A stretch of 64,000 bases of DNA from an uncultured Eubacteriales bacterium (GTDB taxonomy: Bacteria > Bacillota > Clostridia > Oscillospirales > UMGS1783). The stretch lies in contig CAKSHC010000002.1 in the NCBI GenBank assembly GCA_934456365.1, positions 186,001-250,000 on the forward strand. The letters run 5' to 3'. Below, one piece after another: positions 52,188 to 60,585 of the stretch. The position numbers and the translations under genes were made by a program. The number at the start of each line of letters is the position of its first letter. Position 1 is the stretch's first letter. The notes under the pieces are model-generated. The model had not been told where the DNA came from. It worked only from the letters and a program-made list of their open reading frames with translations, and did not search any database.

Positions 52188-52827
52188 GGCCTGGCTCTGC
52201 CTGCTCGCCGCCCTCCTTCTCCTCTCCCTCCCCGTCTGGGCCGCCCTGCCCGCCTCCACCCCCGCGATCAACGGGTCGCTCGACGGCGAGGCCTGGGTCG
52301 AGGCCGCGGCGCTGCCCGAGGGCACGCTCTACCTCTGCGCCGATTCGCATTCGCTCTATTTCGCTCTGACCCCCGCCGGAGAAAGCTTTTCCTTCTCGGT
52401 GCGCGCCGAGGGAAAGGAATCCCCCGTGTATACGGTTTCGAAAAAAGGCTCCGCGCTTTCCTTCGCCTGCTCGGGCTCCCTTTCCGAGCGCAGCCTTCCC
52501 GCCAGGGAAGACGGCGCGGCAGGGGATTGCTGGGAGTGGCGCATGCCCTTTTCGGCGCTGGGTCTTCTCCCCGGCGGCGAGGGCGAGCTCGTGGTCGGCG
52601 AACAAACCGTTGCCTTCTCGCTGCCCCAAACGGCCGAGATGGCCCGCCCCCATTTCGAAAACCGCACGCAGGAGCATGTGTCCGACGGCGTGATCGCCCT
52701 CGATTCGGTGGCCGATACCGATAAAAGCGCCGCCTTTCTGCTCACCACCGCCCTCATCATCACCCCCATCGCCCTCTTTTCGGCGCTGATCGCCGGGGTG
52801 GTCTGGGTGCGCAGCAAAAAAAGATAA
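52177..52827 (+). CDS. CBM9-like membrane-anchored protein of the GH2 locus
   Basis: A 216-residue exported protein: signal peptide (WLCLLAALLLLSLPVWAALP), then a domain with INGSLDGEAWVEAAALPEG and LYLCADSHSLYFAL, which resemble CBM9/DOMON-like carbohydrate- or haem-binding folds, then a C-terminal helix (FLLTTALIITPIALFSALIA) with SKKR. It overlaps the previous gene. A surface-displayed sugar-binding role beside the GH2 enzyme is plausible; the domain call is by pattern only. Confidence 0.62.
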   Translation: MKNKAWLCLLAALLLLSLPVWAALPASTPAINGSLDGEAWVEAAALPEGTLYLCADSHSLYFALTPAGESFSFSVRAEGKESPVYTVSKKGSALSFACSGSLSERSLPAREDGAAGDCWEWRMPFSALGLLPGGEGELVVGEQTVAFSLPQTAEMARPHFENRTQEHVSDGVIALDSVADTDKSAAFLLTTALIITPIALFSALIAGVVWVRSKKR

Positions 52828-52845
52828 AAAATCCTCCTCCCGCTC

Positions 52846-52874
52846 TTGACAAAAGCCGCCCCCGGTGGTAGACT
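52846..52874 (+). promoter_or_regulatory. Promoter of the ylxM-ffh operon
   Basis: TTGACA (52846-52851), a 17-bp spacer, and TAGACT (52869-52874). Confidence 0.8.
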
Positions 52875-52881
52875 GTCATGA

Positions 52882-52900
52882 GTAAAGCGATCTACTTTAC
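52882..52900. promoter_or_regulatory. Inverted repeat at the ylxM-ffh transcription start
   Basis: GTAAAGCGATCTACTTTAC: 6-bp arms (GTAAAG / CTTTAC) around seven bases, starting about 8 bp after the -10 box. Could be a 5' hairpin or an operator; function unknown. Confidence 0.4.
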
Positions 52901-52920
52901 AGTTAAAGGATGTGAGAGAA

Positions 52921-53295
52921 GTGCACGAAAAGGATCTGCGCATCGGGCTTCTGTGCGATTTCTACGGCAGATTGCTCACCCCGAAGCAGTACGAGGCGCT
53001 TTCTTACTACTATGACGACGACCTGAGCCTGTCCGAAATCGCCGATCAGGAGGGGATCACCCGCCAGGGCGTGCGCGACAGCATCAAGAAAGGCGAAGCG
53101 CTGCTGCTCGAGATGGAAGAGAAGCTGGGGCTTTGCGAAAAATTTTCGAAGATGGAAAGCGGCCTGCGGGAGATCCGCGAGGCAGCCGAAGCGATCCGCG
53201 AGCAAAACGGGCGGGGCGTGGTCAACGGCGTGATTGAAAATCAGGTGCGCCGCATCCTCGAAGCAGCCGAACGGATGAATCAAGATGGCATTTGA
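52921..53295 (+). CDS. ylxM: YlxM-like HTH protein
   Basis: A 124-residue helix-turn-helix protein (LLTPKQYEALSYYYDDDLSL...SEIADQEGITRQGVRDSIKK) of the UPF0122/YlxM family, which resembles sigma-factor region 4 and is linked to the signal recognition particle operon in Firmicutes. GTG at 52921 is chosen because AAAGGA lies 10 bp upstream; a GTG at 52912 is too close to it. It overlaps ffh by 11 bp. Confidence 0.85.
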   Translation: MHEKDLRIGLLCDFYGRLLTPKQYEALSYYYDDDLSLSEIADQEGITRQGVRDSIKKGEALLLEMEEKLGLCEKFSKMESGLREIREAAEAIREQNGRGVVNGVIENQVRRILEAAERMNQDGI

Positions 53296-54619
53296 CAGTC
53301 TTTCCGAAAAATTATCCGATATCTTTCGCCGCCTCAAGGGCCGCGGCAAGCTGTCCGAGGCCGATGTCAACGAGGTTCTGCGCGAAATCAAGCTCGCCCT
53401 CCTGGGGGCCGACGTCAACTTCAAGGTCGTCAAGGCCTTTGTGGAAAGCGTGCGCGCCCGTGCCGTGGGCGAGGAAGTCACCGCGAGCCTGACCCCGGCT
53501 CAGCAGGTCATCAAGATCGTGCATGAGGAGCTCTGCCGTCTGATGGGCGAGGGCGAGGTCAAGCTCAATCTGGCCTCCAAGCCGCCGACCGTGATCCTGC
53601 TGTGCGGCCTTCAGGGCGCCGGGAAAACCACCCATGCCGCCAAGCTCGGCTATTACTGCAAAACCACCCTGGGGCGCCGTCCCCTTCTCGTCGCGTGCGA
53701 CGTCTACCGTCCCGCCGCCGTCGATCAGCTCAAGATCGTCGGAGAAACGGCCGGGGTGCCCGTGTATTCCCATGAGGGAGCCGATCCCGTCGCCATTGCC
53801 CGCGAGGGAGTGGAGCATGCGAAAAAGTTCGGCAACGATATCGTCATTCTCGATACCGCCGGCCGCCTGCATGTCGATGCCGCGCTGATGGAGGAGCTCT
53901 CCCGCATCAAGGAAGCCACCCACCCGCAGGAGATCCTGCTGGTGGTCGACGCCATGACCGGCCAGGACGCCGTCCATGTCGCCCAGTCCTTCCATGAGCA
54001 GCTCGGCGTGACCGGCGTGATTTTGACCAAGTTCGACGGCGACACCCGCGGCGGCGCCGCCATGTCTGTGCGGTATATCACCGGCGCGCCCGTCAAGTTC
54101 GTCGGCGTGGGCGAAACGGTGAAGGATCTGGAGCTCTTCTATCCCGACCGGATGGCCAGCCGCATCCTCGGCATGGGCGATATGCTTTCGCTGATCGAAA
54201 AGGCGGAGGCCGCCTACGAGGAGGAAGAGGCCAAAAAGCTCGAGGAAAAGCTTCGGAAAAATGCCTTCGATCTGGAGGATTACTACGGCCAGCTCGCCCA
54301 GATGAAAAAGATGGGCGGCGTCGGCGCCATTTTGGGCAATATGGGCGTCAAGCAGAAGGATATCGAAAAGGCGCAGATCGACGAGAAAATGTTTGAGCGT
54401 CAGAAAGCGATCATTCTGTCCATGACCCCTCAGGAAAGAAGAAAGCCCGATCTGTTGGCCGCCTCGCGCAAAAGAAGGATCGCCGCGGGGGCGGGAGTGG
54501 AAGTCAGCGAAGTCAACCGGCTGCTCAAGAATTACGAGCAAACTCGGATGATGATAAAAAAGCTCAATAAGAATCCAAAGGCCTTCGGCAATCTCGGCGG
54601 CTTTGGAAATCTGGGCTGA
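53285..54619 (+). CDS. ffh: Signal recognition particle protein Ffh
   Basis: A 444-residue SRP GTPase that targets membrane proteins. N domain, then G domain with GLQGAGKTTHAAKLG, DTAGRLHVD and TKFDGDTRGG. A C-terminal M domain begins with LGMGDMLSLIEKAE and ends with a Gly/Phe-rich tail (GFGNLG). Directly followed by rpsP, khpA, rimM and trmD, a conserved translation block. Confidence 0.97.
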   Translation: MAFDSLSEKLSDIFRRLKGRGKLSEADVNEVLREIKLALLGADVNFKVVKAFVESVRARAVGEEVTASLTPAQQVIKIVHEELCRLMGEGEVKLNLASKPPTVILLCGLQGAGKTTHAAKLGYYCKTTLGRRPLLVACDVYRPAAVDQLKIVGETAGVPVYSHEGADPVAIAREGVEHAKKFGNDIVILDTAGRLHVDAALMEELSRIKEATHPQEILLVVDAMTGQDAVHVAQSFHEQLGVTGVILTKFDGDTRGGAAMSVRYITGAPVKFVGVGETVKDLELFYPDRMASRILGMGDMLSLIEKAEAAYEEEEAKKLEEKLRKNAFDLEDYYGQLAQMKKMGGVGAILGNMGVKQKDIEKAQIDEKMFERQKAIILSMTPQERRKPDLLAASRKRRIAAGAGVEVSEVNRLLKNYEQTRMMIKKLNKNPKAFGNLGGFGNLG

Positions 54620-54644
54620 TCAATTTGTTTGGAGGTGAATGAAA

Positions 54645-54887
54645 ATGGCAGTAAAAATCAGACTGAGAAGAATGGGCGCGAAGAAGAATCCCTTCTATCG
54701 TATCGTGGTGGCGGATTCCCGCAGCCCGCGCGACGGCCGCTTCATCGAGGAGATCGGTACCTACGATCCCACCAAGGAGCCCGCAGCGATTCAGATCGAC
54801 GCCGATAAGGCCAAGCAGTGGATTCTCAACGGCGCTCAGCCGACCGACACCGTGAAAGCGATGCTCAAGAAAAACGGCGTCCTTTGA
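54645..54887 (+). CDS. rpsP: 30S ribosomal protein S16
   Basis: An 80-residue protein beginning AVKIRLRRMGAKKNPFYRIV, the standard S16 start. ATG at 54645 is chosen: GGAGGTG lies 8 bp upstream, while the in-frame ATG at 54639 sits too close to that site. Its stop overlaps a possible khpA ATG (TGATG). Confidence 0.97.
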   Translation: MAVKIRLRRMGAKKNPFYRIVVADSRSPRDGRFIEEIGTYDPTKEPAAIQIDADKAKQWILNGAQPTDTVKAMLKKNGVL

Positions 54888-54898
54888 TGGGTGAAACC

Positions 54899-55132
54899 AT
54901 GGAAGAATTGCTCACGTATCTGGCCCGCGCCCTCGTGGAAAACCCCGATGGCGTGCGGGTCGCAAAATCGGCCGAAACCGACGACACCGTGACCTACCAG
55001 GTCCTGGTCGATCCGGCGGATATGGGCCGGGTCATCGGCCGCCAGGGCCGCATTGCCAAGGCCATCCGCACCGTCGTCAAATCGGTGGCCGCGAAGGAAA
55101 AGAAGAAGGTCGTCGTCAACATCGGCGACTGA
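54899..55132 (+). CDS. khpA: KH-domain RNA-binding protein KhpA
   Basis: A 77-residue single KH domain; the GxxG loop is GRVIGRQGRIAKAIRT. The N-terminus EELLTYLARALVENPDGV matches the family, favouring ATG at 54899; an ATG at 54887 overlaps the rpsP stop and would add four residues. KhpA pairs with KhpB/Jag, encoded at the start of this window, to regulate cell-wall growth. Confidence 0.9.
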   Translation: MEELLTYLARALVENPDGVRVAKSAETDDTVTYQVLVDPADMGRVIGRQGRIAKAIRTVVKSVAAKEKKKVVVNIGD

Positions 55133-55138
55133 TCGGAA

Positions 55139-55167
55139 AGAGGATATGCAAATATCCTCTTTCTTCG
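55139..55167 (+). terminator. Weak terminator/processing hairpin between khpA and rimM
   Basis: GAGGATAT / ATATCCTC around a short loop, followed by TTTCTT. The U run is broken, so partial termination or RNA processing is likelier than full stop; rimM and trmD follow on the same strand. Confidence 0.5.
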
Positions 55168-55184
55168 TAAAAAGGGAGAATGCA

Positions 55185-55685
55185 ATGGATCGTATTTCGG
55201 TCGGAAAAATCGTCAACACCCATGGCATCCGCGGCGAGGTCAAGATCGACGTCTGGATGAACGACGCCCGGGATTTCTGCACGCTCGAGCGTGTTTATCG
55301 GGCCGACGGAAGTTTGCTGGAGATCGAAAGAAGCCGCGCCGCCCGCGCGCTGGCCATCGTCAAATTCAAAGGGATCGATTCCATCGAACAGGCCGAGGGC
55401 CTGCGCGGCAGCGAGCTGTCGGCCGACCGCAGCGCCATCCCGCTGGAGGAGGGCGAGCATTTCGTGGCCGATATCATCGGTCTTTCGGTGGTCGACGCCG
55501 ATACCGGCGAGGCCTATGGGAAAATTACCGACGTCTACCTCGGCGTCGCAAACGATGCCTATGAAATCGAGCTCAAGGAGGGGAAGCGCGTCCTTTTCCC
55601 GGCCATTCCCTCCGTTTTGATCGAAACCGATCTGGAAAAGGGGATTCTCCGAATCCGCCCGATTGCGGGGATGTTTGACCTATGA
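55185..55685 (+). CDS. rimM: Ribosome maturation factor RimM
   Basis: A 166-residue 30S assembly factor binding S19. N-terminal RimM domain (VGKIVNTHGIRGEVKIDVW) and a PRC-barrel C-terminal domain ending LIETDLEKGILRIRPIAGMF. GGGAG precedes the ATG at 55185. It overlaps trmD by 4 bp. Confidence 0.95.
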   Translation: MDRISVGKIVNTHGIRGEVKIDVWMNDARDFCTLERVYRADGSLLEIERSRAARALAIVKFKGIDSIEQAEGLRGSELSADRSAIPLEEGEHFVADIIGLSVVDADTGEAYGKITDVYLGVANDAYEIELKEGKRVLFPAIPSVLIETDLEKGILRIRPIAGMFDL

Positions 55686-56410
55686 GAATCGATATCCTCA
55701 CCCTCTTCGACGAGTATATGACCTACCTCTTCTCGCAGAGCATCCTGGGCCGCGCCCAAAGGGCCGGCTACCTCGAGATCCATGCCCATAATTTCCGCGC
55801 CTTCGCCCTCGATAAGCACCATACCGTCGACGATACCCCCTACGGCGGCGGAAAAGGAATGCTCTTAAAGCCCGAGCCCATCTGCGCCTGCTACGATTCC
55901 GTCATCGCCGACGCCCCCCAAAAGCCGCATACCGTTTACCTCTCCCCCAAGGGGAAGGTGCTCAATCAGGAGATCGCCCGCCGCCTTTCGCAGGAGCCGC
56001 GGCTGGTCTTTCTCTGCGGCCACTACGAGGGGGTCGACCAGCGCGCGCTCGACCGGATCGTCGATGAGGAAATTTCCATCGGCGATTACGTGCTGACCGG
56101 CGGGGAGCTCGCCTGCGCCGTGGTGGTCGATTGCCTGTGCCGCATGGTGCCCGGCGTGCTCGACAGCGAGGAATGCTACGAGGAGGAAAGCCATTACAAC
56201 GGCCTCCTCGAGTATCCCCAGTATACCCGCCCCGAATCCTTCGAGGGCCGGCAGGTGCCGCAGGTTCTGCTCGAAGGCAAGCACGCCGAGATCGAAGCCT
56301 GGCGCCGCCGTGAATCTTTGAAAATCACAAAAGAACGCCGCCCCGACCTTCTGCCCCGGGCGGCGCTGACCCCCGCGGATCTGGATTTTCTCGAAAAAGA
56401 GAGGAACTGA
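55682..56410 (+). CDS. trmD: tRNA (guanine-N1)-methyltransferase TrmD
   Basis: A 242-residue SPOUT methyltransferase making m1G37. It has DDTPYGGGKGMLLKPEPI, LCGHYEGVDQRALDRIVDEE and SIGDYVLTGGELA, the knot region. The C-terminal helical domain is intact. It overlaps rimM and is one base before the PTS-type gene. Confidence 0.97.
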   Translation: MRIDILTLFDEYMTYLFSQSILGRAQRAGYLEIHAHNFRAFALDKHHTVDDTPYGGGKGMLLKPEPICACYDSVIADAPQKPHTVYLSPKGKVLNQEIARRLSQEPRLVFLCGHYEGVDQRALDRIVDEEISIGDYVLTGGELACAVVVDCLCRMVPGVLDSEECYEEESHYNGLLEYPQYTRPESFEGRQVPQVLLEGKHAEIEAWRRRESLKITKERRPDLLPRAALTPADLDFLEKERN

Positions 56411-56411
56411 C

Positions 56412-57482
56412 ATGAAAAAACCGCTGTCCTATTGGCTCAACCGCTATTTCATTCAGGCCATGGGCGCCATGGCGCAGGGGCTCTTCGCCTCGCTTTTGAT
56501 CGGCACGATCTTCAAGGCTCTCGGCATGATCCCGCATCTGGAGATCCTGTCGGAGATCGGCGGCTATGCCCAGGCCATGGCCGGGCCCGTGATGGCCGCC
56601 GCCATCGCCTATTCCTTAAAGGCCGACCCGCTGGTCATCTTCGCGAGCGCCGCGGTCGGCTATGCCGCCAACTCCCTCGGCGGCGCAGGCGGGCCGATCG
56701 CCGTGTTCTTCATCGCCATTGCCGCTTCGGAGATCGGCATGCTGGTTTCCAAGAAAACCCGCGTGGATATTCTCGTTACCCCGTTTGTCACGGTTCTGGT
56801 CGGCGGGCTTTTATCGATCTTTTTGGCGCCGCTGATCGGGAAGGCTGTCGGCGCCGTCAGCTCGTTTATCGGCTGGGCCGCATTGCAGACCCCGTTTGTC
56901 ACCGGGCTGATCGTTTCGGTCGTCATCGGGATCTGCCTCACCCTTCCCATCTCCTCCGCCGCCATCTGCGCCGGGCTGTGCCTGACCGGCTCGGCCGCCG
57001 CGCAGGGGAGCAGCGAGGGCCTCGCCATCGCCGGAGCCGCCGCGGTGGCCGGCTGCTGCGCGCAGATGATCGGCTTTGCCGTGACCAGCTATCGGGATAA
57101 CGGATTCGGCGGCTTTGTCGCCCAGGGGCTGGGCACCAGCATGCTTCAGATGCCCAATATCCTCCGCCGCCCCGCCGTCTGGCTGGCGCCCACACTGGCT
57201 TCGGCCGTCACCGGGCCGCTCGCCGTCTGCGTTTTCGGGCTGCGGATGTATGGCGTCGCCATCGATTCGGGCATGGGCACCTGCGGGATGCTCGGCCCGA
57301 TCGGCATGATCCTCGGCTGGATCGACCCGGCAAACGGCTACCCCGGCTCGGTCGGCGCGCTGGAGATCGTCGGGCTGATCCTGATCTGCTTCGTTTTGCC
57401 CGCCCTCCTCTCGCTCGCGTTTGACGCGCTTTTCCGCCGCCTCGGGCTCGTGCGGGACGGCGACCTGAAACTACCGGAATAA
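56412..57482 (+). CDS. PTS EIIC-type (PTS_EIIC_2) membrane protein
   Basis: A 356-residue, about ten-helix protein of the PTS_EIIC_2 family (GGAGGPIAVFFIAIAASEIG; NLPTISSA-like TLPISSAAICAGLCLTG; GMGTCGMLGPIGMILGW). No IIA or IIB component is nearby, so the transported solute and its phosphorylation are unknown. It starts 1 bp after trmD with AAAGAGAGG upstream, and is followed closely by brnQ. Confidence 0.78.
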   Translation: MKKPLSYWLNRYFIQAMGAMAQGLFASLLIGTIFKALGMIPHLEILSEIGGYAQAMAGPVMAAAIAYSLKADPLVIFASAAVGYAANSLGGAGGPIAVFFIAIAASEIGMLVSKKTRVDILVTPFVTVLVGGLLSIFLAPLIGKAVGAVSSFIGWAALQTPFVTGLIVSVVIGICLTLPISSAAICAGLCLTGSAAAQGSSEGLAIAGAAAVAGCCAQMIGFAVTSYRDNGFGGFVAQGLGTSMLQMPNILRRPAVWLAPTLASAVTGPLAVCVFGLRMYGVAIDSGMGTCGMLGPIGMILGWIDPANGYPGSVGALEIVGLILICFVLPALLSLAFDALFRRLGLVRDGDLKLPE

Positions 57483-57500
57483 AAAACAGGGAGAAACGGA

Positions 57501-58859
57501 ATGAAAAAGAAACTGACGGCACGGGAATATATCACCGTGGCCAGTATGCTCTTCGGAATGTTCTTCGGCGCGGGAAACCTCATCTTCCCGGTGCTCATGG
57601 GTCAAATGGCCGGGCGCAACGTCTGGCCCGCCATCCTCGGCTTCCTCATCACCGGCGTCGGCCTGCCTCTTCTGAGCGTCGCCGCTCTCGGCATCAGCCG
57701 CAGCGACGGGCTCTATAGTCTGAGCAGCAAGGTCAACAAGCCCTATGCCATGTTCTTCACCTGCCTGCTCTATCTCACCATCGGCCCCTTCTTCGCCATT
57801 CCCCGCTGCGCCACCACCTCGTTTACCGTCGGCCTCGAGCAGGTGCTCCCGCAGGACGGCAATATGGGCCTGTTTCTGCTGCTGTTTTCCGCCCTGTTCT
57901 TTGTGGCGGCCCTCCTCTTTTCGCTCTTCCCCGGCAAGATCCTCACCTGGGTCGGCAAGATCCTTAACCCCATCTTTCTGGCCTTCCTCGCCGTGCTGGT
58001 CGTTGTGGCTCTCGTGCAGCCCACCACCGGCATTTCGCAGGTCGACCCCACCGGCAACTACGCCGCCCAGCCCTTCTTCACCGGCTTCCTCGAGGGCTAT
58101 AACACCATGGACGCTCTCGCCGGCCTTGCGTTCGGTATCGTCGTCGTCCAGGTCATCCGCGGCCTCGGCGTGAAGGAGCCCGGCGCCGTCGCCGGAAACA
58201 CAGTCAAATCCGGCGTCTTCAGCTGCCTGCTGATGGCCGTGATCTATATCGCCGTCACGATCGTCGGCGTCCAGAGCCGCGGCGCCCTCGGCGTCGCCGA
58301 AAACGGCGGCTCGGCCTTCGCCCAGATCGCCCAGCACTACCTCGGCTTCCCCGGCCTGCTCGTTTTGGCCGGCACCGTCACCTTCGCCTGCCTGAAAACG
58401 GCCGTCGGCCTCATCACCAGCTGCTCGGAAACCTTCGCCGGCATCTTCCCCAAGGGGCCCTCGTATAAGCTTTGGGCCGTGATCTTCACCGCGGTTTCCT
58501 TCCTCATCGCCAACCTCGGCCTCAGCGCCATCATCGAATATTCCATCCCGGTGCTTATGTTCCTCTATCCGCTGGTCATTGCGCTCATCCTGCTGGCCCT
58601 TTTCGGCAAGTTTTTCCGCCACGATAAAGCCGTATATAACTGGGTCATCGGCTGCACGCTCATCGCCTCGGTCTACGACCTGCTGGCCGCCCTGCCGTCC
58701 TCCCTTCTGGAGGCGCTCCATCTGGATTCCGTCCTTCCGCACATCGGAAAGCTCCTGCCGCTTTCCAACCTCGGCCTCGGCTGGGTCTGCCCTGCCGCCG
58801 TCGGATTGGTCATCGGCCTGATCTTCCACCTGGTGCGCCGTAAAAAGAAACTTGTCTGA
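57501..58859 (+). CDS. brnQ: Branched-chain amino acid:cation symporter BrnQ
   Basis: A 452-residue LIVCS-family transporter for Leu, Ile and Val, driven by Na+ or H+. About twelve helices, with the family start SMLFGMFFGAGNLIFPVLMG and GPFFAIPRCATTSF. GGGAG sets the ATG at 57501. It is 18 bp after the PTS-type gene and ends at a strong terminator. Confidence 0.93.
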   Translation: MKKKLTAREYITVASMLFGMFFGAGNLIFPVLMGQMAGRNVWPAILGFLITGVGLPLLSVAALGISRSDGLYSLSSKVNKPYAMFFTCLLYLTIGPFFAIPRCATTSFTVGLEQVLPQDGNMGLFLLLFSALFFVAALLFSLFPGKILTWVGKILNPIFLAFLAVLVVVALVQPTTGISQVDPTGNYAAQPFFTGFLEGYNTMDALAGLAFGIVVVQVIRGLGVKEPGAVAGNTVKSGVFSCLLMAVIYIAVTIVGVQSRGALGVAENGGSAFAQIAQHYLGFPGLLVLAGTVTFACLKTAVGLITSCSETFAGIFPKGPSYKLWAVIFTAVSFLIANLGLSAIIEYSIPVLMFLYPLVIALILLALFGKFFRHDKAVYNWVIGCTLIASVYDLLAALPSSLLEALHLDSVLPHIGKLLPLSNLGLGWVCPAAVGLVIGLIFHLVRRKKKLV

Positions 58860-58860
58860 G

Positions 58861-58890
58861 AAAAAAGAGAGCCGCAAGGCTCTCTTTTTT
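58861..58890 (+). terminator. Terminator of the ffh-brnQ region
   Basis: AAAAAAGAGAGCC / GGCTCTCTTTTTT with loop GCAA, directly after the brnQ stop. Confidence 0.92.
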
Positions 58891-58950
58891 GATGCGACAG
58901 TTTTGGTGCCTCCGATCCGCTACAATAAAGGGGAAAGGAAGGGATATGGA

Positions 58951-59610
58951 ATGGGAAAAGATTTGTTTGCTCTGGAAACCGTCCGCAAAGAAATTGAGGA
59001 TCTTTGCGAAAGCGCTGAGAGCGGCGTCCTGCGCTTGGAGGATTATTTCACGCCCGATCTCGATGTAGAAACGAGCATCGATCTTGTGGCGTTAATCCCC
59101 ACCGTCGGGAAAAATCATCTGGAAGACCTGGTCCAAACCTGCGCCGACCACCTTGCCGCAATGAAGAGGCTTCTTGAAATTCCCGAGGAGAAACGGGAGG
59201 AAGCGATCTCCGAGGCCCTCGCAGGGGAAGGCCGGATCGCCGCATTTTGCAAAATCTATTTGGAGCCGATTCGGATCAAAGAGCTCCGCGAGGAAGATCA
59301 GGAAATTTTGGAACGGGTGCAAAACAGCGATATGACCGGCGAAGAAACGACCCCCGAGGAACGGGATTTCTACGATCGCGTCTATTCGCTGTATCTGGCC
59401 GCCCGCGAATCGGCTGCGCAGAAACGGCTGCTCCTGCCGGACAGCGACGGGCTCGTCGCTCTTCGCTGCATCATCCATGCTCGCCGGCTCCTGCGCCTTT
59501 GGGAGCTGGAAGCCCCCGAAATCGTTGTGGAGCATGAATGGAGAAGGTGGCTCCAGTCGGAATTTGTCGCCCGCTGGGGGAAGGACATCAGAAGAGACCC
59601 GCGGCCGTAA
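58951..59610 (+). CDS. Unidentified cytoplasmic protein
   Basis: A 219-residue, acidic, mostly helical protein (starts GKDLFALETVRKEIEDLCES; C-terminal HEWRRWLQSEFVARWGKDIR). No signal peptide, membrane segment or recognised catalytic motif. Glu/Lys/Leu-rich spacing suggests an alpha-helical bundle. AAGGAAGGG precedes the ATG and TACAAT lies at 58921, so it is transcribed separately. I do not recognise a family. Confidence 0.75.
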   Translation: MGKDLFALETVRKEIEDLCESAESGVLRLEDYFTPDLDVETSIDLVALIPTVGKNHLEDLVQTCADHLAAMKRLLEIPEEKREEAISEALAGEGRIAAFCKIYLEPIRIKELREEDQEILERVQNSDMTGEETTPEERDFYDRVYSLYLAARESAAQKRLLLPDSDGLVALRCIIHARRLLRLWELEAPEIVVEHEWRRWLQSEFVARWGKDIRRDPRP

Positions 59611-59626
59611 GGCTGCGGGTCTTTCC
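59595..59626. terminator. Terminator between the unidentified gene and pdxY-like gene
   Basis: AGACCCGC-GCC / GGC-GCGGGTCT around GTAA, followed by TTT. The plus-strand gene's stop codon lies within it; the convergent kinase gene ends just beyond. Confidence 0.75.
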
Positions 59627-59627
59627 T

Positions 59628-60455
59628 TCAAAGCCGGGCCATCAGCGGCCCCAGCGCCTCTTCGAAATTCACGCCGTAGGTGCGCGCCTGCGGATCGGCC
59701 ATCGTTTTGGCAATGGCGTTCACCGTGAAGTCCACCGCGATCGTCACCGCATCATACAGATTCTTGTCCCGCGCCAAAGCTCCTGTCACCGCCGAGGCAA
59801 AGAGATCCCCCGTGCCGTGGAAGGAAACCGGCAAATGCTCCCGCTCGACCACAAAAAATTCCCCGGTGTCCGAGTCCAGCCCCGCCGCGCCCAGCTTGCC
59901 CGGCGTGCGGGAAATGCCCGTCAGAACCGCCTGCCGGCAGCCCAGTCCGCAGAGCCCTTCGCAGAGCTCCTTCACCCGCTCCGGCCCGGGATTCGGCTCG
60001 TAGGGGAGCCCCAGCAGGAAAGCAGCCTCGGAAAGGTTGGGCAGGATCACATCCGCCGCCCCGCAAAGCTGCGCCATCCGCCCGGCAAACTCTGGCGAAA
60101 ACCCGGCATAGAGCTTGCCGCCGTCGGCCATTACCGGATCCACAACCTTCAGGGCTCCCTGCCCGAATTCGGCAAACAGCCGCTCCATCCAGGCGATCTG
60201 CTCGAGGGAGCCGAGATAGCCCGTGTAGATCGCGGAAAAGTCGATTCCCTCTTTTTTCCAGTGCGCCATGATCGGCTCCAGATCCCCGGTCAGATCCCGG
60301 AAGGTGTAGCCCGAAAAGCCGCCGGTGTGGGTGGACAGGATCGCCGTCGGCAGCACAGCCGTTTCCAGCCCCATTGCGCTCAAAACCGGCAGCGCCACCG
60401 TCAGCGAGCATTTGCCCACGCAGGAAATATCCTGCACCGTTAAAATCCGTTTCAT
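59628..60455 (-). CDS. Pyridoxamine/pyridoxal kinase (PdxY-type)
   Basis: A 275-residue ribokinase-fold enzyme of vitamin B6 salvage. Substrate loop ALPVLSAMGLETAVLPTAIL and STHTGGFSGYTF; ATP site GTGDLFASAVTGAL (anion hole and catalytic Asp) near the C-terminus. Length and motifs match the pyridoxamine kinase group of Clostridia. Monocistronic. Confidence 0.9.
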   Translation of the reverse strand: MKRILTVQDISCVGKCSLTVALPVLSAMGLETAVLPTAILSTHTGGFSGYTFRDLTGDLEPIMAHWKKEGIDFSAIYTGYLGSLEQIAWMERLFAEFGQGALKVVDPVMADGGKLYAGFSPEFAGRMAQLCGAADVILPNLSEAAFLLGLPYEPNPGPERVKELCEGLCGLGCRQAVLTGISRTPGKLGAAGLDSDTGEFFVVEREHLPVSFHGTGDLFASAVTGALARDKNLYDAVTIAVDFTVNAIAKTMADPQARTYGVNFEEALGPLMARL

Positions 60456-60541
60456 CCCGATCCCCTCTTTCTTTTTTCCATAGCATATCAGCTTTCTGGT
60501 TATCTGAAAAGCGCCAATTCAAAACAAAAGTATCAGGCCAG

Positions 60542-60577
60542 AAAAAGAGCCTCCGGAAGCACCCGGAGGCATTTTTT
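60542..60577 (-). terminator. Terminator of the metQNI operon
   Basis: GCCTCCGG / CCGGAGGC (60549-60570) with flanking A and T runs on both sides; it lies just beyond the metI stop. Confidence 0.88.
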
Positions 60578-60585
60578 CGATTCGA

